Positions 46,683 to 54,770 of a DNA stretch of 64,000 nucleotides are shown piece by piece (position 1 is the first letter of the stretch; each line of letters begins with the position of its first letter). Where the stretch lies: the NCBI GenBank assembly GCA_903912445.1, contig CAIWHP010000125.1, positions 1-64,000 of the forward strand. The letters are read 5' to 3'. Below the pieces are notes generated by a model, which was given only the letters and a program-made list of their open reading frames with translations, was not told where the DNA came from and made no database searches. This stretch comes from an uncultured Lentisphaerota bacterium (GTDB taxonomy: Bacteria > Verrucomicrobiota > Kiritimatiellia > CAIQIC01). Position numbers and translations under genes: made by a program.

Positions 46683-47765
46683 ATGAAAACTCCGCTGTAT
46701 GAGGCCCATGTCGCGCTCGGCGCCCGCTTGGCGCCGTTTGCCGGGTGGGACATGCCGATCCAATACGCCGGCATCCTGGCCGAGCACGAACACACGCGCC
46801 GCGCGGCCTCGGTCTTCGACATCTGCCACATGGGCGAGCTGGAGCTGCGCGGCCCGACCGCGCTCGCCGATCTCGAAAAAATCCTGACCATGCCGGTCGC
46901 CCCGCTCGCGGTCGGCCAGTGCCGCTACGGCTATCTGCTGCGCGACGACGGCCATGTGCTCGACGACCTCACCTGCTACCGCCTCGGCCCGGACCATTTC
47001 TGGCTGGTCGTCAATGCCGGCACGCGCGCGCAGGACGCGGCCTGGGTCTGGCAGCACGTCTCGCCGGCGACGCAGTTTGCCGACCTCTCCGATGACATCG
47101 GCAAGCTCGACATCCAGGGGCCGACCGCGCGCGCCGCGACCGAGCGGGCGCTCGGCGTGCAGCTGCCGGACCTCGGCTATTTTCGCTTCGCCGAAATCAC
47201 GCTCGAGGGCCTGCCGTGCCTGCTCTCGCGCACGGGCTACACCGGCGAGTTCGGCTACGAGCTCTACTGCCCGATGCGCAGCGTCGGCGCGTTCTGGGCC
47301 AAGCTGCTGGCCGGCGGCGAGCTCAAGCCCGCGGGCCTCGGCGCGCGCGACACGCTGCGGCTGGAGATGGGCTATGCGCTCTACGGCCACGAATTGAACC
47401 TGGACCGGACGCCGGCCGGCGCCTCGCGCGGGCGCTACATCCAGCTGACGAAAGATTTCATCGGCAAGGCGGCGGTGGCAGCCGAGCTGCAACAGCCGCA
47501 GCAGGTGCTCGTGGGCCTGCGGCTGGCCTCGAAGCGCGCGGCGCGCAACGGCGACCTGGTCGCGGCCGCAGGGCGCACCGTCGGGGTGGTCACCAGCGGC
47601 TCGGTCGCGCCGTCGCTCGGCTGTGCGGTGGCGCTGGCCTACGTGGAGGCCGCCTGCGCCGCGGCCGGCACCAGGCTGGAAATTCCGTCGCGCGGTGCGG
47701 CGCTGCCGGCGACCGTGGTCGACTTGCCGTTTTATGCCGGCGGCACCGCCAGAAAACAGGGTTGA
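46683..47765 (+). CDS. gcvT: Aminomethyltransferase, glycine cleavage T protein
   Basis: This 360-residue protein begins KTPLYEAHVALGARLAPFAGWDMPIQY, the GcvT N-terminus. CHMGELELRGP, RTGYTGEFGYELY, GARDTLRLEMGYALYGHE and TKDFIGKAA follow. It transfers the methylene group from H-protein-bound aminomethyl to tetrahydrofolate. The end of the protein is shorter than in E. coli but complete. gcvH and gcvP are not in the window downstream. TACATT ends six bases before the ATG and no Shine-Dalgarno is seen, so the mRNA may be leaderless. Confidence 0.92.
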   Translation: MKTPLYEAHVALGARLAPFAGWDMPIQYAGILAEHEHTRRAASVFDICHMGELELRGPTALADLEKILTMPVAPLAVGQCRYGYLLRDDGHVLDDLTCYRLGPDHFWLVVNAGTRAQDAAWVWQHVSPATQFADLSDDIGKLDIQGPTARAATERALGVQLPDLGYFRFAEITLEGLPCLLSRTGYTGEFGYELYCPMRSVGAFWAKLLAGGELKPAGLGARDTLRLEMGYALYGHELNLDRTPAGASRGRYIQLTKDFIGKAAVAAELQQPQQVLVGLRLASKRAARNGDLVAAAGRTVGVVTSGSVAPSLGCAVALAYVEAACAAAGTRLEIPSRGAALPATVVDLPFYAGGTARKQG

Positions 47766-47849
47766 GGGAGCAGGGTTAATGGCAGCTGGATAAGGGGGAA
47801 CGATTATCGGCAACGCTCCCCATCAACCCTCCACCCTGCACCCTCAACC
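47759..47849. repeat. Long imperfect inverted repeat after gcvT
   Basis: GGTTGAGGG (47759-47767) and further CAGGGTT pair with AACCCT and CCCTCAACC (47841-47849). The loop is about 40 bases. It overlaps the gcvT stop and may act as a weak terminator; no T-run follows directly. Confidence 0.45.
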
Positions 47850-47914
47850 ATTTCTTCTTGAGCCTTGCGTGATGTGACGGTAGATTGCGGCGTATTTTGA
47901 GAGCGAGGTGTGCC

Positions 47915-48397
47915 ATGGCGGAAGAGACCAAACAGATCAGGGTGGAGTTGGGCGAGGCCGAAACCGTGGTCGCCGTGCCCGAGGTCGGCGAGGGGGAGGA
48001 GCTGAAGCTCAACATCAGCATCCAGCCCAACGATATCGTCTTTGACTGTCCGCATTGCAGCAAGAGCATGGCGATCGATGGGGCCGGCGCAGGCCTGGCC
48101 ATCACCTGCCCCGACTGCCAGAACATCATCCAGGTGCCCTATCCGGACACCATGGCGGCCGAGACCGCCGCCGATGCCTCCCAGATGCAGAACCTGCACG
48201 AGCAGCTGACCGCCGCCCAGAACCGTGTCGCCGATCTGGCGGCCGACCTGGATGTGGCGAACCGCAGGATTGACCATCTGGAAAAGACGCAATCCGAACT
48301 CAAGACACACCTTGAGCATATGAGCACCGAGTGGGGTGTGATCCAGAACGCGCTCGACCGCGTCATGGCGCTGATGCAGGAAATCCGGCTGCGCTGA
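47915..48397 (+). CDS. Zinc-ribbon coiled-coil protein
   Basis: This 160-residue protein starts with an acidic stretch, then a zinc ribbon (CPHC at about 46-49 and CPDC at about 67-70). A long coiled coil follows (QMQNLHEQLTAAQNRVADLAADLDVANRRIDHLEKTQSEL). No signal or membrane segment. Proteins of this style occur in PVC genomes without known function; nucleic-acid or protein binding is likely. GCGAGGTG precedes the ATG, and TAGATT at 47881 is a possible -10. It runs into the convergent aminotransferase gene with no gap. Confidence 0.65.
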   Translation: MAEETKQIRVELGEAETVVAVPEVGEGEELKLNISIQPNDIVFDCPHCSKSMAIDGAGAGLAITCPDCQNIIQVPYPDTMAAETAADASQMQNLHEQLTAAQNRVADLAADLDVANRRIDHLEKTQSELKTHLEHMSTEWGVIQNALDRVMALMQEIRLR

Positions 48398-49582
48398 TCA
48401 GCCGAGCCGCTTGAGGAACCGCTGCAGGCGCTGCATGGCTTCCTTGATCTGTTCGAGGTTCGTCGCGTAGGCGCAGCGCACAAACCCCTCGCCGCACGCG
48501 CCGAACGCCGTGCCGGGCACGACGGCCACGCGCTCCTCCTCCAGCAGCTTGAGCGCGAAAGCCTTCGCCGTGAGCCCGAACTTCGCGATGTTCGGGAATG
48601 CATAGAACGCGCCGGCGGGCCGCGAGCATTCGATCCCCAGTTCCTGGAAGGAGGCGACCAGGAAGTTCCGGCGGCGGCGGTACTCGTCCACCATGGCGCC
48701 GATGTCGCCGTCCGGCCGGGCGAGCGCCTCGATCGCCGCCTTCTGGCCGAGCGACGAGGCGCAGAGCATCGTGTACTGGTGGATCTTCATCATCGCGTCG
48801 ATCCACTCCGCCGGGCCGCAGGCGTAGCCGAGGCGGTAGCCGGTCATCGCCCACGCCTTCGAGAAGCCGTGGAGGAACAGCGTCCGCGGGCGCATCTCCG
48901 GCAGGCTGGCGATGCTGACGTGCGCGTTGTCGTAGGTCAGTTCCGCGTAGATCTCGTCGGTGATGACGAGCAGGTCGCGTTCGCGGGCGAACGCGGCGAT
49001 TTCCTCGAGGTCCTTCCGGTGCATCACCGCGCCGGTCGGGTTGTTCGGGAAGTTCAGCATCAGCACCTTGGTGCGCTCCGTCACCTGCGCCTCGAGCATC
49101 GCGCGCGTCAGGCGGAAGCCGTCGCTGGCGCGCGTCTCGACGGCCCGCGGCACGCCGTGCGCAAAGAGGATCACGGGGCGGTAGGAGACGTAGCAGGGCT
49201 CATGGTAGAGCACCTCGTCGCCGGGGTTCAGGATCGCGCGCAGCGCCAGGTCCAGCGCCTCGCTGACGCCGACCGTGACGAGCACTTCCGTGGCCGGGTT
49301 GTAGCCCACGCCGAATTTCTTGTGGACATAGCCGGCCAGCGCCTGGCGCAGCTCGAGGTAGCCGAGGTTGCTCGTGTAGTGCGTTGCGCCGCGTTCGATG
49401 GCGAAGACGGTGGACTCGCGCACATGCCACGGCGTGTCGAAATCGGGTTCGCCGATGCCCAGCGAGATGACGTCGCGCATCGTGCTGACGATGTCGAAGA
49501 AGTCGCGGATGCCGGACCGCGGGATGTCGCGCACCGACAGGGCGAGCCGGTCATGGAGAGATGGTGAGCCGTTCGTCTTCAT
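48398..49582 (-). CDS. Class I/II aminotransferase (PLP-dependent)
   Basis: This 394-residue protein has the family motifs: SLGIGEPDFDTPWHV, THYTSNLGYLELRQALAGY, NFPNNPTGAVM, ITDEIYAELTYD, HGFSKAWAMTGYRLGYACG with PLP Lys242, and RCAYATNLEQIKEAM. It is of the aspartate/alanine/aromatic aminotransferase type I-gamma group; the amino donor cannot be settled by eye. The gene overlaps the Lrp-type regulator by 32 bases, and the two are presumably co-expressed and functionally linked. Confidence 0.9.
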   Translation of the reverse strand: MKTNGSPSLHDRLALSVRDIPRSGIRDFFDIVSTMRDVISLGIGEPDFDTPWHVRESTVFAIERGATHYTSNLGYLELRQALAGYVHKKFGVGYNPATEVLVTVGVSEALDLALRAILNPGDEVLYHEPCYVSYRPVILFAHGVPRAVETRASDGFRLTRAMLEAQVTERTKVLMLNFPNNPTGAVMHRKDLEEIAAFARERDLLVITDEIYAELTYDNAHVSIASLPEMRPRTLFLHGFSKAWAMTGYRLGYACGPAEWIDAMMKIHQYTMLCASSLGQKAAIEALARPDGDIGAMVDEYRRRRNFLVASFQELGIECSRPAGAFYAFPNIAKFGLTAKAFALKLLEEERVAVVPGTAFGACGEGFVRCAYATNLEQIKEAMQRLQRFLKRLG

Positions 49583-50030
49583 GAGAGGGTTCCATCAGGA
49601 CGCCGAGGCGTTTATAGGTTTTGAGCATGAAATGCGTCGAGGTCGAAATCACGCCGTCGACCGTCGACAGCTTCTCGCTGACGAACGCGGCGACCGCGCG
49701 CAGGTTGCGGCCCTCGACGAACAGCAGCAGGTCGTAGGCGCCGCTCATCAGATAGGCCGAGCGCACCTCGGGGAAGCGGCTCAAGCGGTCGGCGATCCGG
49801 TTGAAGCCGCCGCTGCGCTCCGGCGTCACCTTGACTTCGATCACGGCGGTGACCGTGTCGAGGTTGAGCGCGTCCTCGTTGAGCACGGCCTGATAGCCGC
49901 GGATCACGCCGCGCTGTTCATAGTCGGCGATCTTCCGTTCGACCTCTTCAAGGCTGAGGTCGAGCTGCTTGGCGATGTCGGCGTGCGCCGCGCACGCGTT
50001 CTTCTGCAAAATTATCAGTAGTTCATCCAT
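49551..50030 (-). CDS. Lrp/AsnC family transcriptional regulator
   Basis: From ATG 50030 (GAGGTG upstream) the protein has 159 residues. An N-terminal winged helix-turn-helix (HADIAKQLDLSLEEVERKIADYEQRGVIRGYQAVLN) precedes a RAM effector-binding domain (AVIEVKVTPERSGGFNRIADRLSRFPEVRSAYLMSGAYDLLLFVEG). Lrp/AsnC proteins sense amino acids. Overlap with the aminotransferase gene suggests regulation of amino-acid metabolism, possibly including its own operon. Confidence 0.88.
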   Translation of the reverse strand: MDELLIILQKNACAAHADIAKQLDLSLEEVERKIADYEQRGVIRGYQAVLNEDALNLDTVTAVIEVKVTPERSGGFNRIADRLSRFPEVRSAYLMSGAYDLLLFVEGRNLRAVAAFVSEKLSTVDGVISTSTHFMLKTYKRLGVLMEPSHEDERLTISP

Positions 50031-50102
50031 GACACACCTCTTGCGCAAACGACGGGCGGGAGCTTACAGGGATTCATCCGCCCGCCAAGCAGAAAAAGCC
50101 GG

Positions 50103-51137
50103 TCAGCCCGGCGCGGCCAGCAGCCGCGCGTTGCCGCGCACGCCGGCCACCGTGCGGCTGCCGAGCAGGAACAGGGCGGTGGTGAACTCGCGGCGGAGCC
50201 GCCGGATGACGGCGCGGACGGCGTCGGGCGACGCTTGCGCAGGCTGCAGGAAGGGCGCGGCGACGCCACACAGGTGCGCGCCGAGGACTACGGCCTTGGC
50301 CATGTCGAGGCCGCTGCGGATGCCGCCGGAAGCGATGAGCGTGACGTTGTTGCGCAGCGGCCGGAGCGCCGCGAGCGCCAGCGGCGTCGGCAGGCCCCAA
50401 TCCTGGAAAACCAGCCCGAGGTCGTCGGCCGCATCGGCCGCGGCGCGGCGATGATGCTCGATGCGGCTCCACGAGGTGCCGCCCGCGCCGGCCACATCGA
50501 GCAGGCGGATGCCATGGCGCACCAGCAGCCGCGCGTCGGCCAGCGCGAGGCCCGCGCCGACCTCCTTGACGATCACCGGCCGGCCGAGCCGGCGCGCGAT
50601 GCCGCCGATTTTCGCGGCGAGCCCGCGGAAATCCGTATTGCCCTCCAGCTGGACGGTCTCCTGCAGCGGGTTCAGGTGCAGGATCAGGGCATCGGCTGCG
50701 AGCACGGCCACCGCGGCGCGGCACTCCTGCAGGCCAAAGCCGTAGTTGAGCTGGACGGCGCCAAGGTTCGCCAGCAGCGGCGCGGTCGGGGCGAACGGGC
50801 GCAGCGCAAAGCTCGCCGCCGCCGCCGGCTCGCTGAACATCACACGCTGGCTGCCGACGCCGAGCGCGACGCCCTCGGCCTCGGCGGCCAGCGCGAGGTT
50901 CCGGTTGATGGTGCGAAAGATCTGCGCGCTGCCGCCGGTCATCGAGGAGATCAGCAGCGGGAAGCTGAGGCGCTTGCCGAGAAATTCGATAGCCGGGTCC
51001 ACCTCCGCCAGCGCGAGCTCCGGCAGCGCGCGGTGCGCCAGCCGGATGGCGTCGAAGTAATGCCGGCCGCGCTCGACCGCCGGGTCGCGCGCGAAGGTGC
51101 GCAGATGGTCGTGCTTGCGCTGGTTGGTCGCGCTCAC
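50103..51137 (-). CDS. fni: Type 2 isopentenyl-diphosphate delta-isomerase
   Basis: This 344-residue protein starts at GTG 51137 (overlapping the upstream stop as GTGA). Motifs: NQRKHDHL, LLISSMTGGS, ALGVGSQRVMF, HLNPLQETVQ, VIVKEVGAGLA, DVAGAGGTSW and LIASGGIRSGLD, the FMN-binding TIM-barrel pattern of IDI-2. It interconverts IPP and DMAPP. IDI-2 is typical of bacteria with the mevalonate pathway, consistent with the HMG-CoA reductase gene immediately upstream. Confidence 0.92.
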   Translation of the reverse strand: MSATNQRKHDHLRTFARDPAVERGRHYFDAIRLAHRALPELALAEVDPAIEFLGKRLSFPLLISSMTGGSAQIFRTINRNLALAAEAEGVALGVGSQRVMFSEPAAAASFALRPFAPTAPLLANLGAVQLNYGFGLQECRAAVAVLAADALILHLNPLQETVQLEGNTDFRGLAAKIGGIARRLGRPVIVKEVGAGLALADARLLVRHGIRLLDVAGAGGTSWSRIEHHRRAAADAADDLGLVFQDWGLPTPLALAALRPLRNNVTLIASGGIRSGLDMAKAVVLGAHLCGVAAPFLQPAQASPDAVRAVIRRLRREFTTALFLLGSRTVAGVRGNARLLAAPG

Positions 51138-52177
51138 GGCTTGCGCTCCAGCTTCCGGTGGGCCTGCATCAGCTCGTGCGGGTTGGTCTGCGCGGCGAGC
51201 AGCGAGAGCTCGCCGCAGAGCACGGCGGCGGCGCACAGCACCGCGAGCCGCCGCGCGTTCGCGCCCGGCGCGCGCTCCGCGAGGCAGCCGAGCAGTTCCA
51301 AATTCTCCCGCACGAACGGCAGGTCCTTGCCGGCGCCGACCGTGCCGACGATCAGGTTCGGCAGCGTGACGGAGAAATAGAGGTCGCCGCCGCGGGCCTC
51401 GGCGTGCGTGAAGCCCTGCGAGCCCTCGACGATGTTCGCCGCGTCCTGGCCGGTCGCCAGGTAGAAGGCGAGCAGCATGTTGGCAAAGTGCGCATTCGCC
51501 GAGCGCAGGCCGCCGGCCGCCAGCGTGCCCAGCAGGTTCTTCTTCACGTTCAGCTCGGCGATTTTTTCCGGCGTGGCCTTGAGATAACGCTCGCAGAGCT
51601 TGCGCGGCACGGTCAGCTCGGCGACAACGTTCTTGCCGCGGCCGAGGATGCCGTTGACCGCGGTCGCCTTCTTGTCGGCGCAGAAATTGCCGGAGATCGA
51701 CACGTAGCGGAGCGCCGGAAACTCCGCGAGCAGCCAGTCCATCAGGCGCTCGGCGGCGGCGGTGACCATGTTGTGGCCGGCGGCATCGCCGGTGCTGAAC
51801 TCGAAGCGCAGGTAGAGCAGGTTGCCGATGATCTGGCGATGGACGTCCAGCAGGCGCGCGAAACGGCTGGTTTGGGCGACGAGCGCCTGCGCCTCGGCCT
51901 GCCGCGAGGCGAGCGCCTCGGCGACGCGCAGCGCCTCCGCCGCCTCCGGCGCCTCGACCAGGATCGAGCGCGTCATGCGGTCATCCACGACCACGGCGCG
52001 GATGCCGCCGCTGGCCTGGGCGACGCGCGCGCCGCGGCCGACCGACGGCCATAAGGGCGTCTCGAACGTCGCCAGCGGCAGCAGAAATTCACCCGTGACT
52101 TCCGGCCCGGCGAGCAACACCGGCCCGACCCGCCGCATCGGCACCGCCGCGCTCAGTTCCACCTCCGGCGTCTTCAT
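51134..52177 (-). CDS. Hydroxymethylglutaryl-CoA reductase
   Basis: This 347-residue protein starts at ATG 52177. Signature segments are VSISGNFCADKKATAVNGILGRGKNVVAEL, FSTGDAAGHNMVT, GGLRSANAHFANMLLAFYLATGQD, VEGSQGFTHAE and LPNLIVGTVGAGKDLPF. The catalytic Lys in DKK and the Asp in DAAGHN are present. It reduces HMG-CoA to mevalonate, the committed step of the mevalonate route to isoprenoids. It resembles the class I form of archaea and some bacteria and is fused by overlap to the IDI-2 gene. The other mevalonate genes are not in the window. Confidence 0.92.
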   Translation of the reverse strand: MKTPEVELSAAVPMRRVGPVLLAGPEVTGEFLLPLATFETPLWPSVGRGARVAQASGGIRAVVVDDRMTRSILVEAPEAAEALRVAEALASRQAEAQALVAQTSRFARLLDVHRQIIGNLLYLRFEFSTGDAAGHNMVTAAAERLMDWLLAEFPALRYVSISGNFCADKKATAVNGILGRGKNVVAELTVPRKLCERYLKATPEKIAELNVKKNLLGTLAAGGLRSANAHFANMLLAFYLATGQDAANIVEGSQGFTHAEARGGDLYFSVTLPNLIVGTVGAGKDLPFVRENLELLGCLAERAPGANARRLAVLCAAAVLCGELSLLAAQTNPHELMQAHRKLERKP

Positions 52178-52294
52178 GGCCGCAACGATGCCCGAATTGC
52201 GGCCTGATTGCCATGTCTTTTTCCCGGGGGCCGGCGCCCGGACCCCGCGCAATATTCAGCGGCACCCCGCGTTATCCACCGGGCACGGCAGGCG

Positions 52295-52341
52295 TTCCAA
52301 GGATTGGAAGCCCCGGCAGCCCTGGTTTCCAAGGCTTGGAA
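52295..52341 (+). repeat. Pair of TTCCAA-N3-TTGGAA palindromes before the kinase gene
   Basis: Units at 52295-52309 (centre GGA) and 52327-52341 (centre GGC) are exactly 32 bp apart, in the divergent gap between HMG-CoA reductase and the kinase gene. They end 72 bases before the kinase ATG. Confidence 0.85.
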
Positions 52342-52413
52342 ACGGGCGTTGGGGGTCCAAGGGCGCCGGGCAGCCGGGGTCCCGGATTTGTTCGCAGGTC
52401 GGCAAGGCAACGG

Positions 52414-53958
52414 ATGGACACAACGATCATAGAAGAGACGGCGCTCCTGCCGGAGATTCGCGGCTATCAGGTCGTGGAAGTGCTGGGCGCCGGCGGCATG
52501 GGCATGGTCTATCGCGCGGTGCAGGTCAGCACCGGGCGTGAGGTCGCGCTGAAGATTCTCAAGACCAGCGTCGTCGGCTCGCCCAACGCGGTCGCGCGGT
52601 TCAAGCGCGAGGTGCAGCTCGCGGCGCGGCTGGAGCACCCGAACATCGCGCGCGTCTACGACGCCGACGTGCAGCAGGGCCTCTGTTTCTACTCGATGCA
52701 GCTCATCCACGGCCTGCCGTTGCACGACTTCGTCGCCGCGCACCGCCTGTCGCGCCGCCAGGTCCTGGAGCTGATGCTGGCGGTCTGCCGCGGCGTCGCC
52801 TATGCCCATGAGGCGGGCGTGGTCCACCGGGACCTCAAGCCCTCGAATATTTTTGTGGATGATGCGGGTGTGCCCTTCCTGCTCGATTTCGGCCTGGCCA
52901 AGGCCGTCGGCAGCGACGCGCTGGATGCGGCGATTTCGATGGAAGGGACCGTCACGGGCACGCCGGGCTTCATGGCCCCGGAGCAGGCCGCCGGCCAGGT
53001 CAGCCGCATCGGCACCGCGACGGATATCTACAGCCTGGGGGCGATCCTCTACTACCTGTTCACGGGCCATTTCCCGCACGACGTCAGCGGCACGCAATAC
53101 GAGGTGCTGCGGCGGATTGCCGAGGAGGACGTGACGCCGCCGGACGTCTATGCGGCGGGCCTGGCGCCGGAGCTGACCGCGCTGTTGCGGCGGGCGCTCC
53201 ACAACAACCCGGAGAAACGCTTTGCCGGCGTGGGCGAGCTGGCGGCGGAAATCAAAAAATGCCTGCGGCTGGATACGGCGGTGCTGGATCGGTATGAAGA
53301 TGCGCCGCGGCGCAGCATGTGGCCGTGGTGGCTCGCCGCCGGGGTGGCGCTGGTCGTCGCCATCATCACGGTCAGCCTCGCCCTCACGGCCGCAAACGAG
53401 CGGCAGAGGCTGGCGGATGCCGGCCCGGGGCCGGCGAAAAAAGGGGCAGGGGGCGCCGGCCGGACCAATCCGCCGGGCCGCCTGGCTACGGGCGTACTGG
53501 GGGCGAACGTCGCCGAGCTGGCGTTGCGCCAGAAGAAGGCGAGGGCCGAGGGGGCGCTGGGGCTGCAAGCCGTGCGGGCCAAAATCGCGTTGCTGCTCCT
53601 CGAACGCCTGGCCGACTATACGGTGGCTAAACCGCTGCATCTGCCCAAGCCGCCGGAGGGCGCCGGCGTGCTGATGCCGGAGCTGGATGTCTGGCTGGAG
53701 AAACACGACGTCGCGTTCCGCGGCGTCGATGGCAACATCGACCGCTGCGACGTTGAAAAAGTGGACCCACGGATGGCGCAGCGCATCCTGAAAGCGCTCT
53801 TCCGCAACAGCCCGCAGGATGCCAGGCTGCAACAGATCATCGAGGCCACGGGCAAACATCAACTGCTGCGCGAGGGCCGCGACCCGGCCAAGCCGCAGCC
53901 TGGCGGCGAGCGTGCGCCCGCCCCCTTGGTGTCCGGCGCTCCCGCCAAGACCCCTTGA
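52414..53958 (+). CDS. Serine/threonine protein kinase, membrane-anchored (PknB-like)
   Basis: This 514-residue protein has a kinase domain at residues 17-290: LGAGGMGMVYRAV (G-loop), VALKIL (Lys), HRDLKPSNIFVD (catalytic loop), LLDFGLAK (DFG) and TGTPGFMAPEQA (activation segment end). A membrane helix follows at about 308-330 (WWLAAGVALVVAIITVSLALT). The extracytoplasmic part has Ala/Gly/Pro linkers and a helical region, with no PASTA repeats. All catalytic residues are intact. The frame is open 67 codons further upstream through the palindromes, but ATG 52414 gives the natural N-terminus. Targets unknown. Confidence 0.9.
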   Translation: MDTTIIEETALLPEIRGYQVVEVLGAGGMGMVYRAVQVSTGREVALKILKTSVVGSPNAVARFKREVQLAARLEHPNIARVYDADVQQGLCFYSMQLIHGLPLHDFVAAHRLSRRQVLELMLAVCRGVAYAHEAGVVHRDLKPSNIFVDDAGVPFLLDFGLAKAVGSDALDAAISMEGTVTGTPGFMAPEQAAGQVSRIGTATDIYSLGAILYYLFTGHFPHDVSGTQYEVLRRIAEEDVTPPDVYAAGLAPELTALLRRALHNNPEKRFAGVGELAAEIKKCLRLDTAVLDRYEDAPRRSMWPWWLAAGVALVVAIITVSLALTAANERQRLADAGPGPAKKGAGGAGRTNPPGRLATGVLGANVAELALRQKKARAEGALGLQAVRAKIALLLLERLADYTVAKPLHLPKPPEGAGVLMPELDVWLEKHDVAFRGVDGNIDRCDVEKVDPRMAQRILKALFRNSPQDARLQQIIEATGKHQLLREGRDPAKPQPGGERAPAPLVSGAPAKTP

Positions 53959-53971
53959 ACGTGGCCGCCAC

Positions 53972-54436
53972 TCACGGCTTCTGCACGCGCACGTTCAGCC
54001 GCTTGACGCCCCACTGCCGCGCCCGTTCATGGGTGGAGAAAAATAGGTCCAGCCGGCGGCCTTGAATCGCGCCGCCGGTGTCCATGACCGTGCCGTAGCC
54101 ATAGCCGGGAACATAGAGCTGCGTTCGCATGGGCAATACGGCGGTGTCCGCTGCGATCGTGCCGCGGCCGGCGCGCTTGCCGCTCGCGGTGACCCCGACC
54201 GCCTTCGCCCTGCCGGCCTGGGGCCCGGTCGCGATCACGGCGCGGCCGTACCACGTTCGCCGCCAGTTACAGCACTCGCCGCAGGGGCAGTAAGCGGTGA
54301 CGACCATCGTCAGCGTCTGCCAGCGCCGGTCATCCGCCGCGGGTGGCGAGCCGCTCCGCCCGCCGCCCGGCGTCGCGCAGCCCGCGAGCAACAGGAGCAC
54401 GCCCAACAGCAACCCCATTAGCGCGTCGTATTTCAC
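53972..54436 (-). CDS. 3D-domain lipoprotein (MltA-C/RlpA-like cell-wall protein)
   Basis: From GTG 54436 the protein has 154 residues with a lipoprotein signal (LMGLLLGVLLLLAGC). The 3D domain follows: VTAYCPCGECCNW, GTIAADTAVLPMRTQLYVPGYGYGTVMDTGGAIQGRRLDLFF, with the three conserved Asp residues. This double-psi barrel binds or cleaves peptidoglycan in MltA and related resuscitation factors. Met at 54418 is an alternative start; the frame is open further upstream but would bury the signal. The gene is convergent with the kinase, with only 13 bases between. Confidence 0.82.
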   Translation of the reverse strand: MKYDALMGLLLGVLLLLAGCATPGGGRSGSPPAADDRRWQTLTMVVTAYCPCGECCNWRRTWYGRAVIATGPQAGRAKAVGVTASGKRAGRGTIAADTAVLPMRTQLYVPGYGYGTVMDTGGAIQGRRLDLFFSTHERARQWGVKRLNVRVQKP

Positions 54437-54577
54437 ACGACACACTCTGCGCAACACGGCCGTTGCCGTCAACCCTTTGTAAGCACACGCATGGCGCGGC
54501 AATGCTGCTGCATTCCTGAATTTTTAGCATCACCCAGCGGCCTTTATTTTGGACTGCGCGGACGTGTCAGCCTTTCT

Positions 54578-54599
54578 GCCCCGCGACGCGTCGCGGGGC
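54578..54599. repeat. 22-bp perfect palindrome
   Basis: Each arm is GCCCCGCGACG. It lies in the 334-base gap between the 3D lipoprotein and the membrane protein gene (54437-54770), where I see no gene. Function unknown; a hairpin from either strand would be very stable. TTGACT at 54721 is a possible -35 for the next gene. Confidence 0.5.
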
Positions 54600-54770
54600 A
54601 ACAAATTTGCGGCGTGCCGCCGTACTCCAAAAGAATTTCCCTTCTGCAAAGCGGCAAGCGGCCATTAGCATCTATGCCCTCGGCACTCTGCAATCTGCAA
54701 TTCTTTCCGGCCGTTTCAGGTTTGACTTTCCCAGACCGCCTCCGCACTCTGATTCGATGGATGGAAAACC

